64,000 nt of DNA from Sulfobacillus harzensis (GCF_012933365.1 NZ_JABBVZ010000006.1:1-64000), one strand, 5' to 3'; counted from the stretch's first letter, positions 1 to 8,745 are shown. Numbers and translations: made by a program. Notes: generated by a model from the sequence alone, not told the origin.

Positions 1-377
1 GGGATTGGCGGTCATCGCATTGCCCACTTGTGTCGACTCTTGGACAGGCAGGGTCTCACTGGGTCAGTACAGAACCTTTCCAAGCGTGCCATCCCTAACC
101 ACTCAGCAGCGCCCGCAGGGGTGTTCACCCATTCCAACCACATCTTGCGATGTGGCGCAAAACCTCTGCAGCAGAGGACTTCGCCCATCTACGAAGGTTG
201 GTCGCGACTGCCAAGCCACCACGGGTTCACAGTTCGTTACGGCTCGCTCTTTTGCCTCAGGCCCACCAGATTTCGGATTACTCCGAACACCCTGCCGCTC
301 TTGGCTATCCCACTTGAATGGGGTAATTCGCAGGAGCAGGACTTTCACCTGCAAGCTTCTGTACCTGCCAGTCGCAC
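1..377 (-). mobile_element. 5' part of a group II intron (domain I), cut by the window edge
   Basis: Read on the minus strand from position 377, the segment begins GTGCGAC, the conserved group II intron 5' terminus, and continues with GCAGGTGAAAGTCCTGC and GTAACGAACTGTGAACC, which look like domain I helices and internal loops. The transposase reading frame of the neighbouring IS110 remnant starts exactly at the other side of this junction, so the intron appears inserted antisense into that gene. Domain IV with any reverse transcriptase, and the catalytic domain V, would lie left of the window. Motifs are seen; the family assignment comes from recognition of the terminus and is unverified. Confidence 0.6.
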
Positions 378-1139
378 GCAGCGTGAGGCCGTCACCGGCC
401 TCTTTATCCAAGCGAAACTCCAGTTCCAATCCGCCTTGGATGCCGTATTTCCGGCCTATGCGGACGTGTTCGGCACCCTATTTTCCCATGTGGCGCTGAA
501 GACCTTAGCGGCCTTCCCAACCGCCGCGGAGGTACTGGCAGCCTCCGACACGGCGGTCGCCGAAACGATTCGCGGCGCCTGTCCCAGTCAGTCTCCGGAA
601 TGGGTAGACACCAAGGCGAAGAAGCTGCGGGCGGCGGACGTCCCTCATCAGGCGTTCAGCTTGCGCTTGTACATCCGGATGATCGAGGAGTACAAAGCGC
701 ATCTGAAATCCTTGGACGATGAGATAGACGCCCTCACCCGTGACATCGAGGAATGCCGCCTCATCCAGTCGATTCCGGGGATGGCGCAACCCTCGCTGCG
801 ACCGCGATGGCGGAAATTGGGGAGATTGCACGCTTCGAGGACCCGAAGAAGCTCGTGGCGTTTGCTGGTGTGGACCCGAGCGTGCATCAATCGGGCGATT
901 TTACCGCGTCGGTGAACCGCATCACCAAGCGGGGGTCCCACCGCCTCCGGCACGCCCTTTACATCGCAGTCCTTTGTAGCTTACGCCCAACCGGGAGCAA
1001 ACGAATGCAGGCCTTCTACCAAGCCAAACGCGCGGCAGGGAAGCCGTACAAGGTGGCGGTGGTGGCCTGCATCAACAAGTTGTTGCACTGGATCTACGCC
1101 GTCCTCACGCGTCAGGAAGCGGTCGCCGACGTCGCCTAG
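378..1139 (+). pseudogene. IS110-family transposase, C-terminal remnant with frameshift
   Basis: The translation carries the C-terminal half of an IS110 transposase: a helical linker, then the Transposase_20 core with IPG, VAFAGVDPS, SGDF and KRGSHRLRHALY and the serine-containing tail. The N-terminal DEDD (RuvC-like) domain is missing because the intron junction lies at 377/378. A single-base loss near 777-783 moves the frame: the first part reads through IPGMAQPS, while the continuation ATLAATAMAEIGEIARF lies in the next frame. Known IS110 proteins read IPGIGATLA here, so the deletion sits within GGGGATGGCG. It is non-functional both by truncation and by frameshift. Confidence 0.85.
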
Positions 1140-1356
1140 TCCATTCCGAGCATAGCCAAAACCTTCCATTCCCGAGAAGGTTCCTTTAGTGTACCCCGAA
1201 TACTGTATCACAACCCCATAGAAAGTTTCGACGGGATGACTTGACAACCATTAGCATGTTAGCACCAGCCCCGTTTCGTCGTATATGTCGCGGGCTACAC
1301 TGTGGGGCAGGATTGTCCAAACAGGCAGAGCCGCATACGAAGGAGCTGGTGATACC
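1140..1356. other. Non-coding junction of two IS110 elements
   Basis: No gene is visible. It must contain the right end of the remnant element and the left end of the next one. A TTGACAACC sequence at 1231-1239 resembles the -35-like right terminus seen in many IS110 elements, so the boundary probably lies near 1240-1290. The AGGAG at 1341-1345 is the ribosome binding site of the second transposase. IS110-group elements encode their bridge RNA in this upstream position, so a structured RNA could lie here; I cannot fold it reliably. Confidence 0.4.
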
Positions 1357-2484
1357 GTGGAGTATACCCGATTTGTGGGATGGGACGTACATGCCGCCAC
1401 CATTGCGGTGGCGGTCGCGGATGCCGGGCGCGACCCGGCGCACTTTGAAGGGACCTTGCCCGCGACGCCGGAGGCTGTCCGGCAATGGGTCCAGCGTCAG
1501 CCGGACGCCCCGACGTTGTTGGTGTGCTATGAAGCCGGACCGACGGGCTATGAGATGGCGCGACTCCTTATCGATCTGGGAGTGACCTGTCAAGTCGTCG
1601 CGCCGGGACTCGTCCCAACAAAACCCACCGATCGCATCAAGACGGATCGGCGGGATGCCATCAAGTTGGCGCAGGCGTTGCGCGCCGGATCCTTGACTCC
1701 GGTACGGATTCCGACGCCTGCGGAAGAGGCCTTTCGGGATCTCATCCGGGCCCGTACTCAGGCCGTCGAGGATCAAACGCGGGCGCGACATCGCATCAAA
1801 AGTGCCCTCCTACGCTGGGGGGTACGGGTTCCCGTGGAACGCCGCGTGTGGACGGTGGCCTATATGGGGTGGATTCGCCAGTGGAAGCCCCCCGAGGCTC
1901 CCCGTCAGATGGCATGGGCCGAATTGCTCAGCCAATTGGAGGAAGCCGATGCCCGGCTGGAACGCCTGACGACCGCAATTGAGCTCGCTTGGCCGACCCA
2001 TCCGCTCGCTCGCCTCATTCAGGCACTGCAAGCCTTGCGCGGCATCGATTGGCTCACAGCCGCCACGCTCGTGGCGGAGTATGGCGACTTTCGTCAATTC
2101 CCGCATCCGCGCCAACTGATGGCCTTCTTGGGGTTGGTCCCCACCGAGGCATCAAGCGGGGAGACTCGCCGGAAAGGCGGGCTCAGCAAAACCGGCAATG
2201 CCCATGTGCGGCGGGTGTTGACGCAAAGCGCCCAGACGTATCGGTTTGTGCCGTCGTTGCATGGCCTCGTGGGACGCCGCTTGGCCGCGTGTGGACCGTG
2301 GCAGACCGACCTCAGTGCGATTAGCTGGCGCTGCCAACAGCGGCTCCATAACCGGTTGCGCCGGGTCATGGCGCGCCGGGGCAAACCCAAAGCCTTGGCC
2401 GCCGTGGCCCGCGAGCTCTGCGGGTACATTTGGGAGATTGCGGTCTGGGTCCGGGCCCAGCCGGAGATGACAGGGGTGGCCTAG
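1357..2484 (+). CDS. IS110-family transposase (DEDD recombinase)
   Basis: A 375-residue transposase catalysing RNA-guided insertion and excision of its element. The N-terminal RuvC-like domain shows the acidic residues in GWDVHAATIAVAV, LVCYEAGPTGYEMA and KTDRRDAIKLAQ. The C-terminal Transposase_20 domain shows LRGIDWLTAATLVAEYGDF, LMAFLGLVPTE, GLSKTGNAHVRRVL and the serine-containing SAQTYRF. The GTG start at 1357 is chosen because AGGAG lies 11 bases upstream and the protein then begins with the family-typical short lead to the first Asp; a longer frame to 1285 exists. It looks intact. Long non-coding DNA on both sides fits an element with a bridge RNA. Confidence 0.9.
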   Translation: MEYTRFVGWDVHAATIAVAVADAGRDPAHFEGTLPATPEAVRQWVQRQPDAPTLLVCYEAGPTGYEMARLLIDLGVTCQVVAPGLVPTKPTDRIKTDRRDAIKLAQALRAGSLTPVRIPTPAEEAFRDLIRARTQAVEDQTRARHRIKSALLRWGVRVPVERRVWTVAYMGWIRQWKPPEAPRQMAWAELLSQLEEADARLERLTTAIELAWPTHPLARLIQALQALRGIDWLTAATLVAEYGDFRQFPHPRQLMAFLGLVPTEASSGETRRKGGLSKTGNAHVRRVLTQSAQTYRFVPSLHGLVGRRLAACGPWQTDLSAISWRCQQRLHNRLRRVMARRGKPKALAAVARELCGYIWEIAVWVRAQPEMTGVA

Positions 2485-3160
2485 CCTGACCATCACAACC
2501 AGTGTCCCAGCCATCACGGGTGGGCCCTGTGCAGGAAGCGGACGGAGTGTGTGCGCGAGAGCCCTCGATCCCAGTTTGCGGTAGAGGCTGCGGCCTTGAG
2601 CCCGCGCCATTAGATTGAGACTGCTCGCGATCGGATCTAATAACTTGCGTGTGAGGGTCGTCCGACCCCAGTCAAGCCCGCGGAAACGAGACTGATCCGC
2701 CGTCGTCAAGAGAGATTCTCCGTAGTGACCTTCCTGCACGGAGCCGGCCTGTGCGTTGAACCTCTGGGGATGGGACAGCATAGGACGTCCTCGGTGAAGG
2801 TCAAGGCGCCCCTGCGGGCGGATTCGCCGGCCTTGACCTTGTTCTCGGACGCCCTGGCACGATTCTTGGCCCCCGAGGATTGACAGGTGCTAACAAACGA
2901 GCTGGGTTAGTCCTGCAACTACCAGTTCTTCAAGGCTGCTAAGTATTGAGATTGCTCGTGGAAGGGACTGCTCAATAGAGATGTGTGGACAATTTTTCCA
3001 TCAACCAAGTTAGGGCGAGGTGATGGAGGTTCGGAAACATTTCTTGGCCCAAGTGATTTGGAAGCATTTCCTATCCATTCATGACAAGAATTGGTTCCAA
3101 CGACAAAGGCCCGGCGAGGCGTTCGTGTTGTTCCTGCGAACTTCGCCGGGATTTGATTCT
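2485..3160. other. Non-coding right flank of the IS110 element, plus 270 bases of nothing recognisable
   Basis: No convincing gene in 676 bases. The first 400 bases probably belong to the element, judging from a TTGACA at 2883-2888 that resembles the terminus at 1231. IS1111-group members place the bridge RNA downstream of the transposase, making 2485-2880 a candidate. Short hairpins are visible, for example GGGTC/GACCC around 2657 and the long stem at 2797-2840. From about 2890 to 3160 I see nothing I can name. Confidence 0.4.
2797..2840. repeat. 11-bp inverted repeat near the IS110 right end
   Basis: AAGGTCAAGGC at 2797-2807 is perfectly complementary to GCCTTGACCTT at 2830-2840, with a 22-base spacer. 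There is no U-tract, so it is not a typical intrinsic terminator. It may be a subterminal inverted repeat of the element or a stem of its structured RNA. Confidence 0.6.
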
Positions 3161-3489
3161 TCACCATACCATGGGAAGGTATCCCTCTTTAATAGCGTCG
3201 GAAACAAAGGTTCCCACATACTCAACCTGGATCCCAATTTGTGAAAGCTTATCCGACACCCCGCTATTGTCCGCCACATATTTGCAGGCCACAGGCATTT
3301 GATACGCCAGGAGCGCACCCAATCCTGGACCTCTGGGTCTTCGGCCAGGAGCTTTTCAAAAGGCCCAAACATGCACACTTTGACGTCGTCGAGCCACTTG
3401 TGCCGAATCGCGTTGTTGGCATACAACAAGCCCGTTAATGCCTTTTCCTTTTCCCCGGTGGATAGGATGATGAGAACTTTTGAAGCCAT
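3161..3489 (-). pseudogene. DsrE-family protein, frameshifted
   Basis: DsrE proteins are small sulfur-trafficking or oligomeric scaffold proteins. The first 59 or so residues (ASKVLIILSTGEKEKALTG through KLLAEDPEVQDW) match the family start. Near 3311-3330 the frame changes by one base, and the remainder, LGALLAYQMPVACKYVADN through VSDAIKEGYLPMVW, continues in another frame to a stop at 3161-3163. Joined, the product would be about 110 residues, normal for the family. The start ATG at 3489 has GGGAGG eight bases upstream. It is either a recent pseudogene or an assembly indel. The IS elements next to it make local decay plausible. Confidence 0.8.
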
Positions 3490-3599
3490 GGTCAAAACCT
3501 CCCGTTGTGTTTCTGGAAGCTATTTCCACCATAGCAGAACGCATTGGCCGTGCCAACAAAATATGGGGCATGGCGAAGGCGGCCAACGAAATGAGCATA

Positions 3600-3630
3600 G
3601 GGCCTGCCACATGGTCGAACAGGCAGGCCC
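3600..3630. repeat. GC-rich hairpin between the DsrE pseudogene and the next gene
   Basis: GGGCCTGCC at 3600-3608 pairs perfectly with GGCAGGCCC at 3622-3630 around a 13-base loop. Neither side has a clear T-run, so terminator function is uncertain. It lies in the promoter region of the DsrE pseudogene. Confidence 0.4.
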
Positions 3631-3676
3631 ATCCTCCGCGATACCGAAAGGAGCTGTTGCTTAGGAGGACACACAG

Positions 3677-3700
3677 AAGACGCCTACTCGGAGGCGTCTT
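3677..3700. terminator. Terminator overlapping a stop codon
   Basis: AAGACGCCT (3677-3685) pairs with AGGCGTCTT (3692-3700), a 9-bp stem with a 6-base loop. The TAG stop of the minus-strand gene at 3684-3686 lies inside the stem. It has only short U-runs. Confidence 0.6.
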
Positions 3701-4013
3701 TAGCTGGTGAAGCGTTGCTTGATGTGTTAAGCTGCTCGCCGAAGGCGGACTGCAGCAGCTTGATGGGCAGGCGGGCCATCCCTTCGAAGGCCCACAGTGC
3801 CTCGTCCGCCCCCTGCGCCCAAGCACCCCGCGACGTGCCCAACTGTCGCCGAAGGGTGCGAAATGGCGATGCCACCACGGTATCGACATACCATAATTCC
3901 TGGCGGACCGCTTGATTTAGCGAATTCACTTGGCCAATCGGCGGCTTGGGATGCTCGCGCACCGGCTTCCGACGATGCTGGCTCTCTTGGTCCTCATGCT
4001 CGCGGTGTTCCAT
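3684..4013 (-). CDS. Small protein of unknown function
   Basis: I do not recognise the family. The 109-residue product has a charged, His/Glu/Arg-rich lead (residues 1-25), a central helical part (about 30-90, including LNQAVRQELWYVDTVVASPF and WAFEGMARLPIKLLQSAFG) and a polar tail ending SPAKDASE. There is no signal peptide or clear membrane segment. The ATG at 4013 has GGAAGGGAG just upstream. The stop is embedded in a terminator, which supports a real transcription unit. It is monocistronic, divergent from panD. Confidence 0.6.
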   Translation of the reverse strand: MEHREHEDQESQHRRKPVREHPKPPIGQVNSLNQAVRQELWYVDTVVASPFRTLRRQLGTSRGAWAQGADEALWAFEGMARLPIKLLQSAFGEQLNTSSNASPAKDASE

Positions 4014-4166
4014 ATGCTCCCTTCCTTCTCCGTCCGTCCTGCCTCTAGCGTCTCACGACCCCCGCTATTTATGCATCCTTTGTCAATCTTCATGGGCTTG
4101 TGTCATAGGATGGAAGCGGGCAGCGAGATGATATGGGCGCTTTGCCGCACGGGAGGAGAGAACCTA

Positions 4167-4565
4167 TTGTATCGCGAGATGCTGAAGTCCAAAATCCACC
4201 GCGCAACGGTGACCGAGGCCAACTTGAATTATGTTGGCAGTCTCACCTTAGGCTATGCGCTGACGGAAGCGGCTGACATTTTACCCTACGAGTTTGTGCA
4301 CATCACCAACATCAACGATGGCACTCACTGGGTGACCTATGTCATCGAAGACCGTCAGCACCCCAACTCGGTATGCCTTAATGGCACCGCGGCGCGCCAT
4401 TTTCATCCCGGCGACCCGGTGATTGTTATGGCATATGGACAGTACACACCCGAGGAAATCAAAGCAGGACTCCACGCACGGGTGGTATTTGTTGACGAGA
4501 ACAATCAAATTACCCAAATCGTAGCGGGAGAAAAACCGTTTTCGATGGGCCCAACGACTGATTAG
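4167..4565 (+). CDS. panD: Aspartate 1-decarboxylase
   Basis: Decarboxylates L-aspartate to beta-alanine for pantothenate and CoA synthesis. It is made as a zymogen that cleaves itself to create a pyruvoyl group. The TTG start at 4167 is chosen because GGGAGG lies at 4151-4156 and because it puts the cleavage pair in YVGSLTLG at exactly Gly24-Ser25, as in E. coli PanD. Lys9 (in LKSKIHR), Tyr22 and the NGTAARHFHPGD segment match the family. At 132 residues it is slightly longer than E. coli PanD (126). The open frame extends upstream to 3930, but no good start is seen there. panB and panC are not in the window. Confidence 0.93.
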   Translation: MYREMLKSKIHRATVTEANLNYVGSLTLGYALTEAADILPYEFVHITNINDGTHWVTYVIEDRQHPNSVCLNGTAARHFHPGDPVIVMAYGQYTPEEIKAGLHARVVFVDENNQITQIVAGEKPFSMGPTTD

Positions 4566-4625
4566 TCCCGCTTTCGGAGAGGCTAAGAACGGGCATCGTA
4601 CTTTGACACGAGGAGGCCGATTCCT

Positions 4626-4937
4626 ATGCCAGTCGTCGAAGTGAGGGTCCTTCCCATAGGGACGGACGAAGCCAGTATTTCCAGCTATATCCAAGACTGC
4701 TTCGAAATCGCCTCGTCAGCCTTGGGCGTGGAGGCGGTTCTGACCCCGACGGCAACGCTCTTGGAAGGCGATTTGGATGATGTGCTGCCAGTTGTGGAGG
4801 CCATGCACCAATCGCCCTTCTACAGCGGCGTAGATCGCGTCATCACCAACGTCACCATTGACGAACGGCTGGATAAGCCGCTGGACATGGACGGCATGGT
4901 GGACTCGGTTTTGCACGACGATGTCCTGACCTTCTAG
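4626..4937 (+). CDS. Thiamine-binding / MTH1187 (YqgV) family protein
   Basis: A 103-residue protein of the MTH1187/YqgV family (Pfam thiamine_BP), a ferredoxin-like fold thought to bind thiamine or related pyrimidines in the cytoplasm. Visible hallmarks are VEVRVLPIGTDEASISSYI at the N-terminus, VLTPTATLLEGDLDDVL in the middle and VITNVTIDERLDKPLDM near the end. AGGAGG precedes the ATG by eight bases. It follows panD by 60 bases and is closed by a strong terminator, so it may be co-transcribed with panD. Confidence 0.85.
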   Translation: MPVVEVRVLPIGTDEASISSYIQDCFEIASSALGVEAVLTPTATLLEGDLDDVLPVVEAMHQSPFYSGVDRVITNVTIDERLDKPLDMDGMVDSVLHDDVLTF

Positions 4938-4938
4938 G

Positions 4939-4966
4939 ACGGACGGGGAATCCCCCGTCCGTTTTC
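4939..4966 (+). terminator. Rho-independent terminator after the thiamine-binding gene
   Basis: ACGGACGGGG (4939-4948) and CCCCGTCCGT (4953-4962) form a perfect 10-bp stem with a 4-base loop followed by TTTTC. Confidence 0.92.
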
Positions 4967-4970
4967 TTGC

Positions 4971-6761
4971 TTAAGCAGAGTCCTCGGAACCCCCCTGCTG
5001 CAAAAGGTACATGGCATGATACAGGCCTCGTTCCGCCAACAGTTGTTGATGCGTGCCGCGCTCCACCACTTTGCCATGGTGCAAGACCAAAATTAAATCG
5101 GCGTCCTGAATGGTGGAGAGGCGATGGGCGATGGCAATGGTAGTCCGGCCCTTGCGCATTCGGCGGAGTGCGTCTTGAATGGCGTCCTCGGTCTCTGTGT
5201 CCACGCTGGCGGTGGCCTCATCCAGTACCAATATGGTCGGGTTGTGGGCCATGGTGCGGGCAAAAGAGATGAGCTGCCGCTGCCCCGTGGAGAGGGTGGC
5301 CCCGCGTTCGCCGATGGGTGCGTTATACCCTCCCGGGAGGCGCTGGATGAAGCCGTCCGCCTGCACAAACTCGGCCGCCGCCTTGACCTCTTGATCAGTG
5401 ATCTGCGTATCGCCTAGACGGATGTTGGAGCTGATATCCCCTACAAACAAAAACGGATCTTGCAGCACCAGCCCCATCTTTTGGCGCAGTTCTTCCTCTT
5501 GAAATTCGCGTAGGTCATGGCCGTCAATGGTGATGCGGCCTCGATTGACCGGATAAAAACGCATTAAGAGGTTAATCGTCGAACTCTTCCCGCTTCCCGT
5601 GTGACCGACCAGCGCGACCGTTTGCCCCGGCTTGGCGGTGAAGCTGATGTGCTCCAGCACGTCTTTCTCGCCGTCATAGGAGAAGGAGACATCCTCAAAG
5701 GCAACCTCCCCCCGCGTGATGGTCGGCGCCCGGTCCCCTTCCGACATTGGCCGGCGCGATGGATTGTCCAGTATCTGAAACACCCGATTGGCGGACACCA
5801 TGGCCGTTTGGAAGAAATTCAACCGCTGCATCATGTTGTTAATCGGCTCAAAGAAGCGGCTCAGATAACTGACAAAGGCATAGAGAATACCAATATTCAC
5901 CACGTGGGAAAAGGAGCGCAACCCGAAGAATCCCAACACCAGCATGAGCGTCAGGAGATAGATAACCTCCATCAGGGGGCGGGTCAAGAGTCCATTCAAC
6001 TGGGTGTTCCTATATCGCACTCGACGATGCGCTTCGTTTATCTCGCCAAACTCACGGCGAAGACGAGGCTCCTGGCGCATGGCCTGGATAATTCCCATGC
6101 CTTGTAGCGACTCGTTCAATTTGGCGTTGATGAGCGCCACTCGCTGACGAGTCGCCCAAAAGACAGGGCTGGTCACCTTCTGATAAAGCCACATAACCGC
6201 AAAAATGACGGGAAAGAGTGCCAAACAATAGAGTGCCAGCCGAACATCCAAGACAAACATGGCCACCATAACCCCGATCAGCACCGCCACATTTTGCACG
6301 AAGGTGGAGAGCACCGACATGAACATGTCTAAGATGGACTGGGTATCATTGGTAATACGGGAGACCAGGACCCCCACCGGAGTTTTGTCAAAAAAGGACA
6401 GCGCCAAGGTTTGCACCCGGTCGAACAGATCCACGCGAAGTCGCTGGATGATGTCCAGCGCCAGCACCTGAAAAAGATACAACTGCAACACGTTGAAGCA
6501 AGCCGTCAAGAGAACCAAGAGCAAATATCCGGCACCCAATTCCACCAGTGGGGTCTCGGGAAAGTGGCGCGGAATCAGATTTTGGTCAATGAAAATCTTG
6601 ACCAAAATGGGTTGCAGCACGTCAGCCGCGGTGGCTAACCCCAACAGCAAGAACGCTACCAGCAGCCGCCCTTTGTGCGGCCGCAGATAGCCCATTAAGC
6701 GCCAGAAGGTGCCGGGCGCCACGGTTTGATTTTGCGATTCATCCAACCCTATCTCGGTCAT
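4971..6761 (-). CDS. ABC exporter half-transporter, consensus Walker B subunit
   Basis: Membrane-spanning exporter fused to an ATPase (ABCB type). The N-terminal half holds about six transmembrane helices from LLVAFLLLGLATAADV onward. The C-terminal ATPase has Walker A GHTGSGKSS (about residue 387), a non-canonical signature LSTGQRQ (about 489), Walker B TILVLDEATASVD with the catalytic Glu, and the switch His in IAHRLS. ATG 6761 overlaps the stop of the partner gene as ATGA and has GGAGG nine bases upstream. The open frame reaches 6821 but lies inside the partner. With the partner it forms a heterodimer in which only one ATP site is fully catalytic. Substrate unknown. Confidence 0.93.
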   Translation of the reverse strand: MTEIGLDESQNQTVAPGTFWRLMGYLRPHKGRLLVAFLLLGLATAADVLQPILVKIFIDQNLIPRHFPETPLVELGAGYLLLVLLTACFNVLQLYLFQVLALDIIQRLRVDLFDRVQTLALSFFDKTPVGVLVSRITNDTQSILDMFMSVLSTFVQNVAVLIGVMVAMFVLDVRLALYCLALFPVIFAVMWLYQKVTSPVFWATRQRVALINAKLNESLQGMGIIQAMRQEPRLRREFGEINEAHRRVRYRNTQLNGLLTRPLMEVIYLLTLMLVLGFFGLRSFSHVVNIGILYAFVSYLSRFFEPINNMMQRLNFFQTAMVSANRVFQILDNPSRRPMSEGDRAPTITRGEVAFEDVSFSYDGEKDVLEHISFTAKPGQTVALVGHTGSGKSSTINLLMRFYPVNRGRITIDGHDLREFQEEELRQKMGLVLQDPFLFVGDISSNIRLGDTQITDQEVKAAAEFVQADGFIQRLPGGYNAPIGERGATLSTGQRQLISFARTMAHNPTILVLDEATASVDTETEDAIQDALRRMRKGRTTIAIAHRLSTIQDADLILVLHHGKVVERGTHQQLLAERGLYHAMYLLQQGGSEDSA

Positions 6762-8518
6762 CCCACGTGGCCTCCCTGTTCCACCAAATCCTCCAATTGC
6801 TGCCGCTGATACATATCCCAATAACGGCCGCCCAAGCGCAACAGAGCCTCGTGGCTGCCTTGCTCCACGATCCGCCCATGCTCCAGCACGATAATGTTGT
6901 CCGCATGTTCCACAGCACTCAGACGATGCGTCGCAATGAGCGTGGTGCGCTGCTGGCGATTTTCCTTTAAGGCTGACAAAATCGCCGCCTCGGTGCGGGC
7001 GTCAACCGCCGACAGGGTATCGTCCAAAATTAAAATTTCCGCGTCGGCCAACAAAGCTCGCGCGATGGACACCCGCTGCTTTTGGCCTCCGGATAGGGTT
7101 ACCCCCCGCTCGCCAACAATAGTGTCGTATCCCTCCGGGAATCGCAAAATATCCTCATGAACATCGGCAATCCGCGCCACCTCGACAACCCGATCAAAAT
7201 CTGCCTCAGGGTCTTGAAAGGCGATGTTGTCCCGAATGGAGAGGGAGAACAAGAAATCATCTTGGGGAGCATAGGCGAGAGCCTGTCTCAGCGCATGCAG
7301 CCGGTAAGCGTAAATAGACCGGCCGCCGATGCTGATGTCGCCTTGGGAAAGGTCAAATTCCCGCAATAGGAGCCGTATCAAGGTTGTTTTGCCGGACCCG
7401 GTGCGGCCTACAATGCCGAGCGTGGTGCCGCGGGGAATTTCTAAGTGAATATCGGTCAGTGCCGGCCGGTCGGTTTCCGGGTAGTAGAACGCGGGAACGT
7501 CAAACCGGATGTCACCCACCGGAACTTCAGCCTCGGCATCGGGCCTTTCCACCACCGTCGGTTGTACGGCCAAAAGCGTTTGGACCCGATCATGGGATGC
7601 GCTGCCGCGCTCAACCACATTGAATAAAAAGCCGAACGCCATCATCGGCCAAATTAGCATGCCGAGATACAAGGTGAAGGTGGTGAGGCTGCCAAGGTTC
7701 ATCGAGCCATGAACCACAAACAGTGCCCCTACAGCCACCGACAAAAAGTAGGAAAAGCCGACGATCACCGAAATGGTGGGATCAAACAAGGCGTCAATCT
7801 GGGCTACCGCCACGTTCTTCTCCACCACGTCCTTGGACAAGGCCACGAAGTTCTCTCGCTCCCAGGCCTCTTGCCCGAAGGCGCGCACCACGCGAATGCC
7901 CGAGATGTACTCTTGCACCCGATCGTTGATGTCCGAAAAGGCAGCTTGTGCCAACATGAAACGCGCATGCAGCATGCGGCCATAGCGCGAGATAACGAAG
8001 GCCATGATGGGCAGCGGAAGAAGGGAGATCAGGGTCAGCTTCCAACTGATCCAGATAGCCATGATGCCCACCAATGTGATGCCACTGACCAAGGAATCGA
8101 CCATCATAAAGACACCCTCCCCAGCGGTATCTTGAATAGCCAGCACGTCGTTAGTAGCGTGCGCCATCAGATCGCCGATGCGGTGGTGATGGTAGAACTC
8201 GGGAGATAGGCGGGTGAAATGCTCATAAAGGCGATCGCGAAGCTCGGTGGCCAACAAAATCGAGCCCCCAAAAAGCCGCACCCGCCATAGATAGCGAAGG
8301 CCATACGATACCAGCGCGATGGCCAGAATTAGGGCCAGCATCCCCCACAGCGCTCCTGCCGTCATTTGGTGGTGGACCAGCCGGTTGACAGTCATTCCCA
8401 CCAGTGCGGGAGGAACCAAGGATAGCAGCGTGACCACAATTAAATAGATAATCCCGGAGGCATATCGCCGCCGGTGAGCTCGAAAAAACCACATGAGTTC
8501 CGCGAAAACGCGCACCAT
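6758..8518 (-). CDS. ABC exporter half-transporter, degenerate Walker B subunit
   Basis: First gene of the exporter pair, 586 residues. Six transmembrane helices (from YASGIIYLIVVTLLSLV) precede an ATPase with Walker A GRTGSGKTT (about 370), canonical signature LSGGQKQRV (about 478) and Walker B ILILDDTLSAVD, where Asp replaces the catalytic Glu. The downstream partner has the Glu but an altered signature. This reciprocal asymmetry is the hallmark of heterodimeric exporters such as BmrC/BmrD and TM287/288. The ATG at 8518 follows CGGAGGTAA directly. The gene is divergent from the phosphotransferase-like gene at 8746. Confidence 0.93.
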   Translation of the reverse strand: MVRVFAELMWFFRAHRRRYASGIIYLIVVTLLSLVPPALVGMTVNRLVHHQMTAGALWGMLALILAIALVSYGLRYLWRVRLFGGSILLATELRDRLYEHFTRLSPEFYHHHRIGDLMAHATNDVLAIQDTAGEGVFMMVDSLVSGITLVGIMAIWISWKLTLISLLPLPIMAFVISRYGRMLHARFMLAQAAFSDINDRVQEYISGIRVVRAFGQEAWERENFVALSKDVVEKNVAVAQIDALFDPTISVIVGFSYFLSVAVGALFVVHGSMNLGSLTTFTLYLGMLIWPMMAFGFLFNVVERGSASHDRVQTLLAVQPTVVERPDAEAEVPVGDIRFDVPAFYYPETDRPALTDIHLEIPRGTTLGIVGRTGSGKTTLIRLLLREFDLSQGDISIGGRSIYAYRLHALRQALAYAPQDDFLFSLSIRDNIAFQDPEADFDRVVEVARIADVHEDILRFPEGYDTIVGERGVTLSGGQKQRVSIARALLADAEILILDDTLSAVDARTEAAILSALKENRQQRTTLIATHRLSAVEHADNIIVLEHGRIVEQGSHEALLRLGGRYWDMYQRQQLEDLVEQGGHVG

Positions 8519-8745
8519 TTACCTCCGTACGAATAGATCGAATACCCCGATAAGACTGCACCGTCCATTATACCGCAAGCGCTTGGCGCTCATCACCCTC
8601 GAAAAACCCGTGAGGAAAGCCCTTTTGCGCAAATGGCGCGGATCGTGCGAATCCTTTGGAAAATTGTTTTCCGACGTTTCTCTCTGGTACTAGCCGCCAA
8701 CGGGTGGTACCCTTTGATTCGAGTTGATTGATGAAGGAGACCGCC

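Noticed and set aside
28-915. Continuous 295-residue frame from position 28
   Set aside because: The first 115 codons lie in intron-like sequence and show no protein similarity; only the part after 378 is transposase.
2152-2781. Long minus-strand frame over the IS110 gene
   Set aside because: Antisense shadow of the transposase with no recognisable domain.
2919-3167. 82-residue minus-strand frame after the DsrE pseudogene
   Set aside because: No ribosome binding site, no family resemblance and compositional bias typical of a random frame.
8701-8715. T-box-like GGGTGGTACC upstream of the phosphotransferase-like gene
   Set aside because: No specifier stem, no following terminator and no aminoacylation gene downstream; it is a short palindrome, probably chance.
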